Source of the DNA: Adiantum capillus-veneris
Taxonomy: Eukaryota; Streptophyta; Polypodiopsida; Polypodiales; Pteridaceae
Assembly (NCBI GenBank): GCA_014529385.2
Contig: CM043942.1
Coordinates: forward strand, 22,054,991 to 22,118,990
Length of the DNA: 64,000 bases
Reading direction: 5' to 3'
Positions within the stretch are counted from its first letter, which is position 1; every line of letters starts with the position of its first letter. The notes under the pieces were generated by a model. The model did no database searches and was not told the origin of the DNA. It saw nothing but the letters and a program-made list of their open reading frames with translations. Both the position numbers and the translations under genes were made by a program. Shown one piece after another: positions 1-11,640 of this stretch.

Positions 1-440
1 AAATGAATCATGTGTGAGTGCGGGGTGGTAAGTGGGGATTGACTAAGGTTGTCAATCATGGACGGGTGGACCTGATTAGTCAGATAACTATCCATCCCTG
101 CGCACTAAAATGTTTAGAAAACTTCTTCACTTGGAGAGGAGTCCACCAACGGCTGTGCCTTCACATCTGTTAGAGGGAAAAAAACGTTGGCTGAGGATAC
201 CTTAGCCCAATATGTGGAAGTTATAGGGCCGAAAGACTTTTGGGATTGTTAGTATGTTATCCCGTTTTCGCTGCGAGGCAGGACTATGTCTTCTTCTAAG
301 GCTATAGACCCAAGCCATTGTCAATGGCAAAGGTTTATTCCTTGGATTTTTCTTGTCTAGAGACTCCGATTTTTATAAGGCCTAGAGACCTGTCAAGGAT
401 CCCATCCCGATCACGGTATAGGCGGGTTGGGGACCTTACA
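1..440 (+). repeat. Chromovirus 5' LTR, 3' end only
   Basis: This is the last 440 bases of a long terminal repeat whose start lies left of the window. It aligns without net indels to 20311-20750 (constant offset 20310) with 14 mismatches that I counted. It ends CCTTACA, the inverse of the TGTAAGG that opens the 3' LTR at 16144. A Met-tRNA primer site follows 2 bases later. From the length of the 3' LTR, the 5' LTR should begin about 4.17 kb before this window. Confidence 0.9.
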
Positions 441-442
441 AG

Positions 443-452
443 TGGTATCAGA
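443..452 (+). other. Primer binding site, initiator tRNA-Met
   Basis: TGGTATCAGA two bases after the LTR end matches the complement of the 3' end of plant initiator tRNA-Met. This is the usual minus-strand primer of chromoviruses and of many copia elements. The next bases (TCATG) depart from the longer consensus, so the match is short but well placed. Confidence 0.8.
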
Positions 453-727
453 TCATGTGTTAACTAAAGTCTTGGACCTAGGGAAAAGTTTAAGGCGTTA
501 AGTTGAAATAAGTAATCTTTGACAAATCCAATTAAAGACGTATTTAATTAAAAAGAGGGAGTGAAAGGAAAAAGAGAATTATCCCTATCCTTGCAGTAAA
601 ATTTCCATCAGGCCTACTTCAAATTCTTGGATTTCAACATTAGGTTTATGAGGGCTTGCCTATCCCGAGACTATTCAATGCGAAAAAGCGTGATGAAATG
701 GCTGGATAATAGATTTTCTACTCGTGA

Positions 728-1357
728 GATAATCCCACTAGTAGTCCATCTTGGGAAAAAATGAAGCAGGCAAGCAAAGAACGTTATCTCCCTCCTGCAC
801 ATCAGGCTATCAAAATGAAGGAGTTCTTTGATCTACGCCAACTAGGACTTTCATTAGAGGAGTATTACATTAAGTTCGTGTCTTTACGACGCTATGCTCC
901 CCAGATGACCATGGAGCAACAAATTGCCTGTTTCTATCAAGACCTCAACAAACCCCTGAGTACACGTTTCGAAGCCATGAGGCCTACACCAATACAGGAT
1001 GCCCTTCTCAGGGCTAAGCCTCTTGCAGCCGAAGGAACCAACTCCATAAGGAACTATAATGGATTTAGTAACTTTAGGGGAAGAGCCAGGGGAGCTTTCA
1101 ACCAAGGATACCAACAACGTAGACTAGCTGCAGTAGTAAACCTGGAGCAGACCTTCCCAAACGTTAGGTGTTATGGATGCAATCAAATGGGACACTATAG
1201 AAATAACTGTCCTGAAGAGCAAAACCCTCGAACTGCTGCTACAACCATTTCTCAAAATCAAGGCGATAATGTAAGAGGAGGTATAAATGGAGGACGAGGT
1301 AGAGGAAGAGCACGAGGAACCGGATCGTATGCAATCATAGGAGAACCAACCTTATGA
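728..1357 (+). pseudogene. gag: Chromovirus gag remnant
   Basis: The open stretch starts after a TGA at 725; its first ATG is at 761, but gag-like residues (SWEKMKQ) begin before that ATG, so the true N-terminus is upstream and decayed. The protein has the Retrotrans_gag signature (FFDLRQ, LSLEEY, YAP). It also has one canonical CX2CX4HX4C zinc knuckle (CYGCNQMGHYRNNC, about 1174-1215) and a Gly/Arg-rich C-terminus typical of nucleocapsid. It would package element RNA into particles. No protease, RT or integrase follows: the sequence to 1704 is noncoding and the next recognisable piece is a chromodomain at 16022. The copy is therefore internally deleted. Confidence 0.8.
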
Positions 1358-1704
1358 ATAAGAAAGATAAAAGAGCCACTCGCTTGGCCATAGTTAGCAA
1401 TCTTAGAGCTTTGTAAACCACTATAAATCAATAATGTAAAAACTTGAGTTACTTATATATTATAATGGAATACATGATTTTCTTCTCCAAAATTACTTAA
1501 TGAATCTAAAGTAAGTTAGTATTCAATCAAAAAAATTGAGGATTGATCTAGCCAATGAGACAGAGGTTCCCAATAGTATGAAAAGAATTTGAATTTTGAG
1601 AATAAGATAGCTATCAAGAAACCAACTCACATTCTTGTGCACATGATAACCTTCCTTAGAAAATGACCTAGATATGAAAGTATTAAGGTACGAGACTAAT
1701 AGGA
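1358..1704 (+). other. Chromovirus interior, no coding seen
   Basis: AT-rich sequence between the gag remnant and the gypsy 1 insertion. I see no retrotransposon domain. Its last five bases (TAGGA) are the left copy of the gypsy 1 target-site duplication. Confidence 0.6.
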
Positions 1705-2024
1705 TGTTAACCCTCACGGCTCACGGATACCCCATCACCTACGACGAACGTGTATTATGTATTTGGTAGAGTCAGGTACCGGGCTTGTCGGACCAATAGG
1801 AAAAGGGTAAGAGTGATCGCCGATGAGAGGCGCACTCTAACTAGGACATTCAAGGGATTAGTTGGCTAAGCATGGGCGCCCAAGTGTGAATGGGGTGAGC
1901 TCATATAAAAGCCAACTAAACCTAAAATTCACTTATTCTCTCATTTGTGCAATAGAAGAGTGCTCTTGCTCCATCTCCATCTCCATCTCCATCTTCTTCT
2001 TCTTCACCTCCTTGCGTGTGTGTG

Positions 2025-2112
<88 letters not shown>

Positions 2113-2347
2113 CGATCGAGCATTGCGGCGGCACGACGGCGGTGAAGCGGTTGAGCGCGACGTAGCGGCGTCTCCTTCTTCTTCGCGGCGAGGAATCCTC
2201 CATGGCAGGAGCATAGAGCGGTGAGGGACACACTATTGCCCTCTTTTGAGCTTACTAGTTAAGCTAGTTGTGTGCTTGGAGCCGTCTGTGGCTCGCACAC
2301 AGTGTTAGGCAAGGCCCTTGCTTCGACAGTGTGGCAAGGAGCACACA
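1705..2347 (+). repeat. Gypsy 1 5' LTR
   Basis: The 643-bp LTR begins TGTTAACC and ends CACACA just before the primer site. It matches 15029-15633 with about 18 substitutions over 513 comparable bases, roughly 15 of them transitions. A TATA box lies at 1904-1910, so U3 is about 230 bp. The transcribed part holds pyrimidine repeats (CTCCAT, CTT), then (TG)n and (AG)n at about 2016-2110, then a CpG-rich stretch at 2111-2175. Confidence 0.95.
1904..1910 (+). promoter_or_regulatory. LTR TATA box
   Basis: TATAAAA after GAGCTCA. It is conserved at the same place in all four LTRs of this family (1904, 15228, 21516, 29804). Transcription should start about 30 bp downstream, placing the (TG)n(AG)n tract in the RNA leader. 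Confidence 0.75.
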
Positions 2348-2351
2348 TTTT

Positions 2352-2369
2352 TGGCGCCGTTGCCGGGGA
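2352..2369 (+). other. Primer binding site, tRNA-Asp
   Basis: TGGCGCCGTTGCCGGGGA is the exact complement of the 3' 18 bases of plant tRNA-Asp including CCA. It lies four T residues after the LTR. This primer is known from Athila/Calypso elements. The identical site recurs in gypsy 2 at 21931. Confidence 0.92.
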
Positions 2370-3440
2370 ATCGCCCTGCACTAAGCCCAAGAGGCACTTT
2401 GTGCTTCTCCTATGAGTTGTTTGTAGTAGGAAAGAAGAGGAAGAGGAAGAGGAATGAGTTATTTTTCTGCAGGTTGTTAATTTCTGTATTGTCTGCAAGT
2501 TCTGTGATTTTTGCATAATGTTGTGTTTTCGTTTGCACACAGTCTTTGCACAATTAGTAGTCGTTAGCTTGTTCGCAGTGAATGAATAAGTAGGTAGACA
2601 GTTAGCAATTTCTGTTTGCACACAGTCTGTACACAGTTTTCTGTCACGGTTTGCCTACACAGTCTTTGCACAGTAAGGTAGTGAGAGAGGAAGTAGGTGG
2701 ACAGTTAGCCCACTGCCAGTAAGCAGTTAGCAGAGTGGTTAACAGATTAGTTAGTAGATTAGTTAGTGGTTAGCAGCACTGTTAGTAAGTAGATAAGGTA
2801 GTGAGCTGTGGACAGAGAGGTTAGGTAGGTGTTGACAGTGTGTGTGGCCAAGAAAGGGTCACCTAAACCGCGCGCGGTCGTCGCCTCAAGAAAAAAAAAA
2901 AACCAAAAATATTTAAGCTTGAGTGACTGGGGGGGCTACACTAAAATTTTGATCGGGATCATTTCCCCAAGCCCAAGCCCAAACAAGCAAGCCCAAGCCC
3001 AAGCCCAAGCCCAGGCCCAGGCCTAGGCCTCAGTCCTCAGTCTTATGATATAAACTAGACTCACTCTTATATATATACCCTACCCCCTCAAGAGGGAATG
3101 AGAGCATGTGGGGCAAGTCCTCCACTCTCCTCCCTTCTCTTCCCACTTACACCCTTAGTCTTTCTAATTTGGGCCTAGTTCCCTACTAGAAATTGACGGT
3201 TTTAGGGATTCCGAGGGCATAAAGTGACCAAACGGAGGGCTGTAAAGCACGGAACGTCCCTCTGACTGAGACGCTCGTTTTGAGCTATCATACGTTCTAT
3301 TCTATAGCTGGGTCTGAAAAAAAGGACCAAAAAATCAAAAAATAAATAAATAAGAAAAGACTTGGGTTGCAAAACACCCAAAATTACTAGGTGAGCAGCC
3401 TTCACGGGCACTCACTGACACTTCTAGGGGTCCAAGTCAT
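2370..3440 (+). other. Gypsy 1 untranslated leader
   Basis: No gene is visible in this 1.07 kb leader. It contains a stretch rich in TTAG/TAGCAG words (about 2690-2810), an A12 run near 2890, a hexamer array of AAGCCC/CAGGCC units (about 2970-3030) and a TATATATA run near 3070. Packaging and dimer signals would be expected here but I cannot identify them. Confidence 0.6.
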
Positions 3441-5192
3441 ATGAACCTACGCTCTGGACGAGTGTTAGAGCACGAGCATATTGGTAGTGCCTCCATTTAC
3501 GCGGGCACCCATTATTCCTCCACCCTAGGTTCTAGACCTTCGGCCGGGACTCAAGGTAGCGCGACCCAAGATCCTCATATCGCGTCTAGTGATTCTTCCT
3601 CTGACTACGAAGTCATGGAGGGGTATCCTACACCAAACCCTGATAGTTCAAGTCAAGACATGCATGCCATGGGCCCACGGCCCGGGTCCAGCGTGTTTAG
3701 CCACTTAAAAGAGACCCTTAGTAGAGCTACTCGCTCCGAACATGCGGTTAATGAAATAAATGAAGGGAGTGGGGAAGTAAATTCGTCATTCATGCATAAA
3801 ATAGACCCTATGCTTCTTGAGAATGTGCATGTGAATGTTCCATCCACTGCACCTCCTGATCCTTTAGGACTATCTCCCTCTGAGGTTTTACTACCCGATG
3901 GTAGGAGTCTTGCTGAAGTACAAGAGATCGAACGCTATATGCAAGCAACAAGGGAGAGGAAAATTGAGAACCTACAAAGGCTAGAACAAAGTCGAGCCCT
4001 GAAAGCAAAGGCTCCTATGACAACAATCATGCCAGCCGAGCAACAGAGTGCTCCCAAGGTAGCAGTCATGGAGGGGCAAGCGATGGGGAGCAATAATGCT
4101 TCCACTTCGAGGGAAACCTCCAACACGCCAAGCCTAGATGGGATATTCCTAAACAAAAATTGGGAGTATGACCTACAAGCAGAAGCTTTAACTGATCGGT
4201 ACACAGGACACACCTATCATGTGGGTTGGTTAGATGTTCTACGATCCACATCGGGTGCTACTAGCATAGATGAGCAACAACAGAAAGTCTGTGATGTCCT
4301 CCATAGGATTGTCGAGTTAGAAAGACAGAACACAGGGATCAACATGCCTTCAACAGGCCTAATGAGATTCTTGGATACGGGAAAGGCCAACCAACCAACC
4401 CTATCACAAATGGAGACTCCCTCACTGAGCCCCATTGATCCTCCATATGTTGTTTCGCCAGGAGCCTCAGTACAATCTGAGCCCACAAGTGGCAGCTTTA
4501 CCTTCCCGGATCTAGCTCATCTTTCTCTTAATGACACTACGGCTACCATGCATATCCCAATGGTGAGCATGACAAGAAGTACACCATGGAGTTCATTTGT
4601 TAACACTGCGCCGATGCCTAGTAGCACAGTGCCCCCAACTATACCTACATGTATGGATCAATCGTGTGCACCTGTCATACCTCAGCCTCATGTAGCTCCT
4701 ACACCTCCAATTATTCCAAGAGCTTACAATACACAATGGCATTATCCAAGCTCTTATACAAGTGGAGCCATGCCATTTAATAATAACATGCCATATCAGG
4801 CACCCCCTATGCCTAGGGCCACTCCTGTAAACTTTGGACCACCGTCTGGTACACCACCATACGAAATATGGGACCCAAGAGCCGCGCGTATGCCAAGGCC
4901 AAGGCCAACTCCCATCTCCCATGTGGTTCCAAGAGCACATACACCCATTATACCTGCTCAAATAGGAGTTTTGGCAGCATTTTCTCAAACTATCAGTCGC
5001 TCTATTGTGGAAAACATGCGTAGTGCACCTGATAGAGAGCCTAGGAGCAAGGCAATTCAAGTAGCTAAGCTCACACAGAAATTCAGTGGAGACGAAGATG
5101 CTAGAAATCATATGGAAGTCTTTGAACATGTGTGCAATTCCTTGGAAGGCTTTGAGTTTGACCCTAAGCGGAAAGGCTGGAGATTGGTATAG
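3441..5192 (+). pseudogene. gag: Gypsy 1 gag, N-terminal part
   Basis: The ORF opens MNLRSGRVLE, a start typical of Ty3/gypsy gag, and runs 583 codons. It is Pro/Ser/Thr-rich and mostly disordered, with a charged segment (about residues 155-195) that may form a coiled coil. The Gag core begins near the end (KFSGDEDARNHMEVFEHV). The last 15-20 residues are out of frame: the true continuation (LTLSGKAGDWYRTL) lies in another frame, so a one-base shift falls between about 5125 and 5175. Gypsy 2 matches from its own ATG at 22735. Gag forms the particle and packages RNA. Confidence 0.85.
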
Positions 5193-6981
5193 AACCTTAA
5201 GAGTAGAAGAGAAAACGATCTACTCTACTCTTAGGAGATTGTTCTTGAAAGAGCACATACGAGAGGGAGTACTTTGGGGTGTAGCCTCTCAGCTCCAGAA
5301 AGCCCAACGAGAAGAAGGTGAATCCGTGAGAGACTTCATTAGTCGCCTAAAGAATTTGAATTCTCGATGCAATCCAAACGAGCGATTCAACAACAACCAA
5401 TTTCTCGATAGATTCATTAGGGGACTACGACATGAAAGTATCTATAATGGCCTATTCATTAGAGGTATCACTACTTGGGAAGCAGTCGCCATGAATGCAA
5501 TCCAATTGGAGGATAATTTAACGATTGCAGGAGAAAGAGTGTCTGTCGAGCCGAGGTCTAGTAGCTCGCAAGCATCAGGGCATGAGCCAATGAAGATAAA
5601 GCCAATCGTGAAAGAGCAAACGATATCTGAGATGACTTTGGCAGATCTCACCAAGGCCATCCAAGAAAGCCTTAGGGGTAGTCGTGCTCCACAAAACACT
5701 CATATGTATCCAAGAAGGGAGCATCAATGGTGCTCAATCTGCTTGGGCCCACACTCTATGAGTGAATGCCCTACTTTCAGAGTAAAGTTTAACGGGACTT
5801 GTAACGCGTGTGGTAGGTATGGCCATCAAGCTAAGGATTGCCTAATGCTTAAACGCATCATAGAAAATAGACCGCCTATAGCTTGGGCAGACTCACCTCG
5901 AGTTCCTGCATTGATGCCTACCCCACCCATGGAGCAACAATTGCCATTACAACACATGGTCCCTAGAACCCAAAATGTGGTCCAAACCACACCGTTGCCA
6001 CCTCCAGTGCTAGGACCGCAACCCCCTCATCCAAGAGTTACACCTATGAACCAAATAGGTTGTGAGTCATCTAGTACTTATGTAGATTGCGAAGAGGACA
6101 TAGACTCTAGTATCACCTATGGAGTCGACATGCTTGAGGAGTGTCCCATGTACTATATGGAAGACCATTGGGGACAAATCAAACCGGTATATCAAGCTAC
6201 TACGCTAGCAGCAAGAGGCCAAAACATTAATAGTTTTGCCAGGAGACCGCCTCTTCAGTGCTTCGAATGAAGTGGACCACATCGAGTAGTTGAGTGCCCC
6301 ATTAGAATGCAAAAGAATGCTGCACTAATGCAAACAAGTCAAGGGAGTGCATTGGCAATGCCAATACTCATTTGTAATCGTTGTGGCATAGATCATTTGA
6401 TCGCATAGTGTCCTAACAATCCAAACGCGCCAAAAATCACACCATTGAACTTAATAGAGATTGTTGATGGGACACCACCAACTATAAACATAGCACCAGT
6501 GAATGCACTCACACGGTCGATGCTCCAAAAGCAAAATTACATCCTCGAAGAGAGAGATGCTGCATCCATTGGCCGAGCGAGAAAGAAGAAAAAACGAAGA
6601 AAGAAATCCCTTAATGCTTCTAGCTCAAAACCTAGTTCAAAGACTAACATAGGGACAGGAGAGGATCCCGTGTATATGAATGACCCTGAGGATGACTCAG
6701 AGTCGATAGAGACCACGGAGACCAAAACTGTTACTACAAAGGAAAAAGCCAGTGAGGAGGATCGCGAGAGGGAATTACGACGAACACCAAAAGAGTATTC
6801 AAAGTTAAACCACCCAGTTGCGAACCCCCAAGATAAGCCACGAGAGACAAAAAATGAGGATTGCAAGAGATAGATTGGAACCTATCCAAACCCAACAGTG
6901 GAAATTGAACGAGTCCAACAACTGAGGGGTTTGGTGGAAGAAACTCAACGAACATTAGAACCTGAACCCAAACATATCTAG
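5137..6981 (+). pseudogene. gag: Gypsy 1 gag, core and zinc-knuckle part
   Basis: One reading frame carries the Gag core (GKAGDWYRTL to AIQLEDNL, about 5165-5525) and then four Cys/His knuckles. They are CSICLGPHSMSEC, CNACGRYGHQAKDC, a third with its second Cys changed to TGA at 6268 (CFE-stop), and CNRCGIDHLIA-stop-C with TAG at 6406. Only the second has canonical CX2CX4HX4C spacing; the others are CX2CX3HX4C. A Lys/Arg-rich block (about 6570-6610) follows, then stops at 6871 and 6979. Comparison with gypsy 2 shows CAG at the site of the 6979 stop, so that one is a C-to-T change. Nucleic-acid binding is inferred from the knuckles and basic tract. Confidence 0.82.
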
Positions 6982-9072
6982 ATGTCGGACACAGTGTTTC
7001 CCACACAAGTTCAACCTCACAAGAACTACAGGCCGTTAGCTATACCCATTATCATTCGGGAAGAGAGCGAGGGTAGGACATCTGAAAGTGGACACACACC
7101 TTTCCTACTAGAGAGAATGTTTGGTGAGGGAATGCCCGACCCCCTTGAGGAAGTGGAGATTCCATCTTCACCATTCTCTTGTCAGGGTCCTACGTCCCAC
7201 AAGATGCCATTAAATGTTGCCAAATTGATGGATTTCATGTCTTCAGAAGTTAGAACCACCATCATGTCCAAACTATATAAAGACCCCGAGCTAGTCTCAG
7301 CTCTTCGAGCCTTCCTCAATGGAGAATTACAGGCCGGATTACCACAGTTTGCACATATGAACAAACCTGACTCGGTAATGAATGATGAGGAACATTTAGC
7401 ACCACCATCTGACCTAGCGGGACATGAATCTGTAATTGAAGTACCCGTTAACAAGTTGGGGCAATACTTTGAAGGTGATGAATCTAATGCTACTCTACCA
7501 ATCACTACTAAAGGATTAACTGTAAAGGGGGTCCTTGACGGTGGTGCGGGAGTCAGCATGGTGACAAAGAGTTGTTGGGAGTCTATGGGGCGACCTCACC
7601 TTGAAGCCACAAGCGTAGTGGTAAAAATGGCTAATGGATCTATTGTTACGCCTATTGGAATGCTAAAGGATCTCAGAATCAAGGTCTTGGGACACAAGGT
7701 AAGGCAGACTTTCATTGTTATGGATTTTTCCAAGCATCCTATGTCATTTGAGATGATCTTAGGGCGTCCATTCATGAGGGAAGCAAAAATGGTGCATGAC
7801 TGGTCCAAAAACCACGTCTACTTACAGTTCCAAGACTCTGTCATTCGAGTTGATCTTTTAAGTGGTCGAACGCATCCTCTAGGAAATAAATTCATCATTA
7901 ATAATCGATCAGACACAATAATTCACTCAGCTCCATTACAATATTGTTACACGTGTAACGAAGACACGGATATTGGGGAGAACTCTCCTTATATGGATAT
8001 CCTACCCGGAATGGCTGAGTCAGACAATGTCGATTGGGTACACCTAACGGCAACTATAGATACATGGGGAGCTAGAGGAACAACCTGGGTAACACCAGAT
8101 GGGGAAGAGATACCACACATTGCACCAGTAAACATGTTAGGTGTAGCGCATGTAAGATCCGATGATAAGAAAGAGGCACACCTACCTGAGAGTGAAACCG
8201 ATGATTCCTCAAAGGCTTCAGGCCAATACACATCAGAAACGGAATCTCAGGGAGAAATGGATTTAGAACCTGAGGAGACATTGAGTGAACCAAGTATAGA
8301 AACTGAACACTCAAGGCCTAGTACGACCATCTATGGTAATTTATATGAGAGTGAAGAAGATACAATTGAAGACCTATCAGGCGAGTCGAGTTCAAACATT
8401 TACCAAAATCAAAACCTTAACAAGAAACAAAGGTCATATAAGAGACGACGATATCGAGCAAATGTGAGAGCTAGGATAAACAAGGAAAGATCTACTGCAG
8501 AATGGCTTAGCTATCTAGGGGCATGTGATGCTCATCGAAAGCTAGTAGACAATTGGGGTGAACATCTCCAGAGTGTCATGTGGTGCAGCCCGCGACCCTT
8601 TGACCTCGCTCAATTGGAGGTTACAGAGCCGAAATTGAGTCGAACTATAAGAAGACGTCAAAACTGAGAGTTAGCACAACGACAAAAGGAGGCAGAACTA
8701 AAAGAAAGGTCTCCGTCAGGACAAGAGCCTGCTGACTTACATACGGCTCCTGAACATTTTAAATCTTATACCACGGGGGAGCGAAAGGTTGTGTATGCCA
8801 AAGCCCAACGAATACCTACCAATGGAAGCAGTGGAGTCTATGATGGTCCAATCATAGTTAAAGAGATAGAATTAGCAGAACCAGGTGAGGAGTCTAAACC
8901 AGTCTTTATTGCTCAAGACCTTACCGAAACTGAAGAGGCTGTACTTAAGGAGCTCCTCAAGGAATACAAGGATATCTTTGCTTGGACATATCATGACATG
9001 AAGGGCGTTCCACCTTCTGTGGTGCAACATACAATTCCCATGATCAACATTGCTAAACCCGTCCAGCAATGA
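6982..9072 (+). pseudogene. pol: Gypsy 1 aspartic protease (PR1) and linker to RT
   Basis: The frame of gag continues after the TAG at 6979. A retropepsin lies at about 7500-7830: LDGGAGVS (catalytic Asp codon 7537-7539), a strand with KMANGSIVTPIG, FIVMDF and the closing EMILGRPFMREA. The active-site triplet is Asp-Gly-Gly, not the usual Asp-Thr/Ser-Gly. Gypsy 2 has the same, so it is a family trait. After the protease come about 300 residues of acidic and then basic linker. The frame is broken by TGA at 8665 and 9070, both possible CGA-to-TGA changes. The protease would mature Gag-Pol. The fold assignment is firm; activity is unknown. Confidence 0.82.
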
Positions 9073-10042
9073 CCCTATCCAATGAATCCTAAGTACGCCA
9101 AAATTGTACAAGAGGAGATTGAAAAACTTATCCAATGTGGATTCATATACCCTATTTGAGCACTCAGAATGGGTTTCTCCAATAGTCATTTTGCCAAAAA
9201 AGAATGGGAAACTAAGAGTGTGCGTGGACCTCAAGAAAGTTAATGCAGCTACTAGGAGAGATCATTATCCCTTGCCATATTCAGAACATGTGCTTGAAAG
9301 AGTTGCGGGCAAGGAAGCTTATAGCTTTTTAGATGGGTACTCTGGTTACAATCAAATCACAATTGCATTAGAGGACCAAGCTAAAACTGCTTTTATCACA
9401 GAGTTTGGAGTGTTTGCATTTCGTGTTATGGCTTTTGGCTTAACAAATGCCCCTGCTACATTCCAACGATTAATAAACACTGCGTTTAAAGAATTTCTAA
9501 GGGAGTTTTGTGAAGCTTTCCTAGACGACCTTTGTGTTTATTCTTCTTGGGAGAAGCATTTGTTATATCTACGAAAAATATTTGAAAGGTGCAGATTTTA
9601 TCGCATCTCATTGAACCCTTTCAAATGCCAATTTTGGGTTAAGCATGGAGTCATTCTAGGGCATATAGTGTCCAAGAACGGGATATCCACAGATGAGAGT
9701 AAGATTAAAGCCATTGCCGATTTGCCACCACCTACAAACTATAAAGGAGTTCAAAGATTTATGGGCCATGTTGGTTATTATCGAAGGTTTATTTTAAACT
9801 TTGCCGAGATAGCGCGTCCATTGTACAAGCTTCTTATCGAGTTTCACTGGACGGAAGAATGTCATCAATCTTATGAGTTATTAAAGAAGGCCCTAACAAG
9901 TGCTCCAATCCTGCGAACACCTGATTGGAATGTACCTTTTCATGTGCATATTGATGCATCAAATTTTGCTATTGGGTGTGTTCTAACTCAACCAGGAGAA
10001 CATAAATTGGACTACCCTATTAGCTTTGCAAGTGCCAATTAA
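9073..10042 (+). pseudogene. pol: Gypsy 1 reverse transcriptase
   Basis: Ty3-type RT copies element RNA into cDNA. The first motif (PYPMNPKYAKIVQEEI, then CGFIYP) is in the gag-pol frame. An extra T in a TTT run near 9155 then moves the frame. The rest is continuous: WVSPIVILPKKNGKLRVCVD, YPLP, FLDGYSGYNQI, FGLTNAPATFQRL, the catalytic FLDDLCVYS (Asp codons 9524 and 9527) and LGHIVS. The connection domain follows, to HIDASNFAIGCVL. A one-base loss near 10038 restores the original frame. FLDD replaces the common YLDD; Athila-type RTs often have Phe there. The two opposite shifts look like late decay. Confidence 0.9.
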
Positions 10043-10401
10043 ATGATGCCGAGATGAACTACACTACTACAGAGCGCGAAGGTCTAGCTATGATTTACGC
10101 AGTAAAGAAATTTCGCTATTACCTTCTTGCTACCAAGTTTGTGTTTTATGTTGATCATCAAGCATTGCTATATTTGGTAAACAAGCCGTGTTCCACAGGT
10201 CGAATTACACGATGGTTGTTAATTCTTCTTGAGTTTGACTTCACCGTTGTTGTGAGGCCTGGGAGAAATCATGTCATGGCGGATCATTTTTCTCGTATCC
10301 CTAATGGCGAAGCTCCTACGGGGGTTGATGATGAATTGCCTGATACTCCTTTGTTCATTGTTGAGACAATGCCTGAATGGAGTGAAAAGATTGTTAACTT
10401 C
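10043..10401 (+). pseudogene. pol: Gypsy 1 RNase H
   Basis: Continues from RT after the frameshift near 10038. It shows NYTTTEREGLAMIYAVKKFRYYL, VDHQALLYL, RWLLILLEFDF, and the end motif RPGRNHVMADHFSR, the standard Ty3/gypsy RNase H layout. It removes the RNA strand during reverse transcription and joins integrase through an acidic spacer. I do not see the extra archaeal-type RNase H that marks Tat/Ogre elements. Confidence 0.85.
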
Positions 10402-11640
10402 TTAGTTAATGGTTTTCCACCCAAAGAGCTGCGAAAAGATATAGCTCGAAAATTAATCAAGGCACGCGAACCCTATTGCTTACTGGTTGGAACTCTCTAT
10501 AAGAGAGGAAAAGATGATGTTCTTAGACGCTGTGCCTGCGAGGATGAGTATTTATATATTCTACAAGAGGCACACATGGGCGTAGCTGGTGGTCACTTTT
10601 CAGGAAAGTTGACTACTCGAAAGATCTTACAGTCAGGCTATTGGTGGCCCACTCTGTTTAAGGATGCATCACTTTTTGCAAAGGGATGTGATGAATGCTA
10701 ACGCTTCAAGGAGCAACAAAGAGGGGATAGGATGCCTCTACATCCCATCAAGGTAACCCAACCATTTGAAAAGTGGGGCTTAGACTTTGTAGGACCGATT
10801 AGTCCGGCTGCACGTAACACGCAATCACGATATATCATTGTGGCTATCGACTACGTAACCAAATGGGCTGAAGCAAAAGCAACAGGAAAGGCGGATGCAA
10901 AAACAACAGCTAAGTTCCTCTTTGAGAACATTATCACACGTTTTGGATGTCCCTTTGAACTTGTGAGTGACAATGGAACTCATTTTATAAATGAAGTAAT
11001 AAAAGAACTCACATCAAACTTCATGATATCTCACCACAAGTCTACACCCTATTATCCCCAAGCAAATGGCCAAGCTGAGAGTACCAACAAAACTCTCATC
11101 TCCATTTTGACAAAGACAGTCGAGGCTCATCGCACTGATTGGGACCTAAAGATTACATCAGCTTTATGGGCTTATCGTAATGCGTATAAAGTTACTATTA
11201 ATTGCACACCGTTTAAGATGGTGTATGGCCAAGAAGCAGTTATGCCATGGGAGTTTTTCATTCCTAGTCTTCGAGTAGCTTCTCAAGAAGGTTGGGATGG
11301 TAACCCCTTAGTTGAGCGATTATATATCCTGGAAAGGCTAGATGAAGAGAGGCAATTAGCTATGCGAAATGCTCTAGTGGAGAAGGATAGGAGAAAGAAG
11401 TGGTTTGATAGCCATTTAAAGGATAAAGACATCAAGGTTGGTGATAAAGTTCTTATGTACGGGGTACGTAATGAAAAGAAGAAATTAAAATACGCTGGTA
11501 AGGGACCATATCGAGTGTGTGAAATTACCCCGCAAGGTACCATTCGTGTGGAGACTCTAGATGGAGTTGAAACCATTGGATTCCTTAATGGGAGTAAATT
11601 CAAAAGATATTATGATCCTCTAAGTGAGGAAGAGTTGCAA
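10402..11640 (+). pseudogene. pol: Gypsy 1 integrase
   Basis: Integrase inserts the cDNA. The N-terminal zinc domain shows His (EAHMG), His (GGHFSG) and Cys-Asp-Glu-Cys, followed at once by a TAA at 10699, probably from CAA. The catalytic core has Asp at 10783 (GLDFVGP), Asp at 10969 (SDNGTHF) and Glu at 11077 (GQAESTNK), a D61D35E spacing, with YYPQANGQ. The C-terminal part (KYAGKGPYRVCEI, TIRVETLDG) is the SH3-like DNA-binding fold. There is no chromodomain. A basic helix (about 11650-11750) leads into the second protease. Confidence 0.9.

Noticed and set aside
2004-2233. ORFs encoding Ser-Leu or Arg-Glu dipeptide repeats over the microsatellites (also at 15246, 21545, 29833, 31671, 45447, 45817, 47569, 49454)
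   Set aside because: They are translations of (AG)n/(CT)n arrays in LTRs or spacers, open only because the dinucleotide has no stop; no start context or conserved flanks.
4593-5129. 178-codon minus-strand ORF opposite gypsy 1 gag
   Set aside because: Shadow of the gag reading frame; no domain and no counterpart on the minus strand of gypsy 2.
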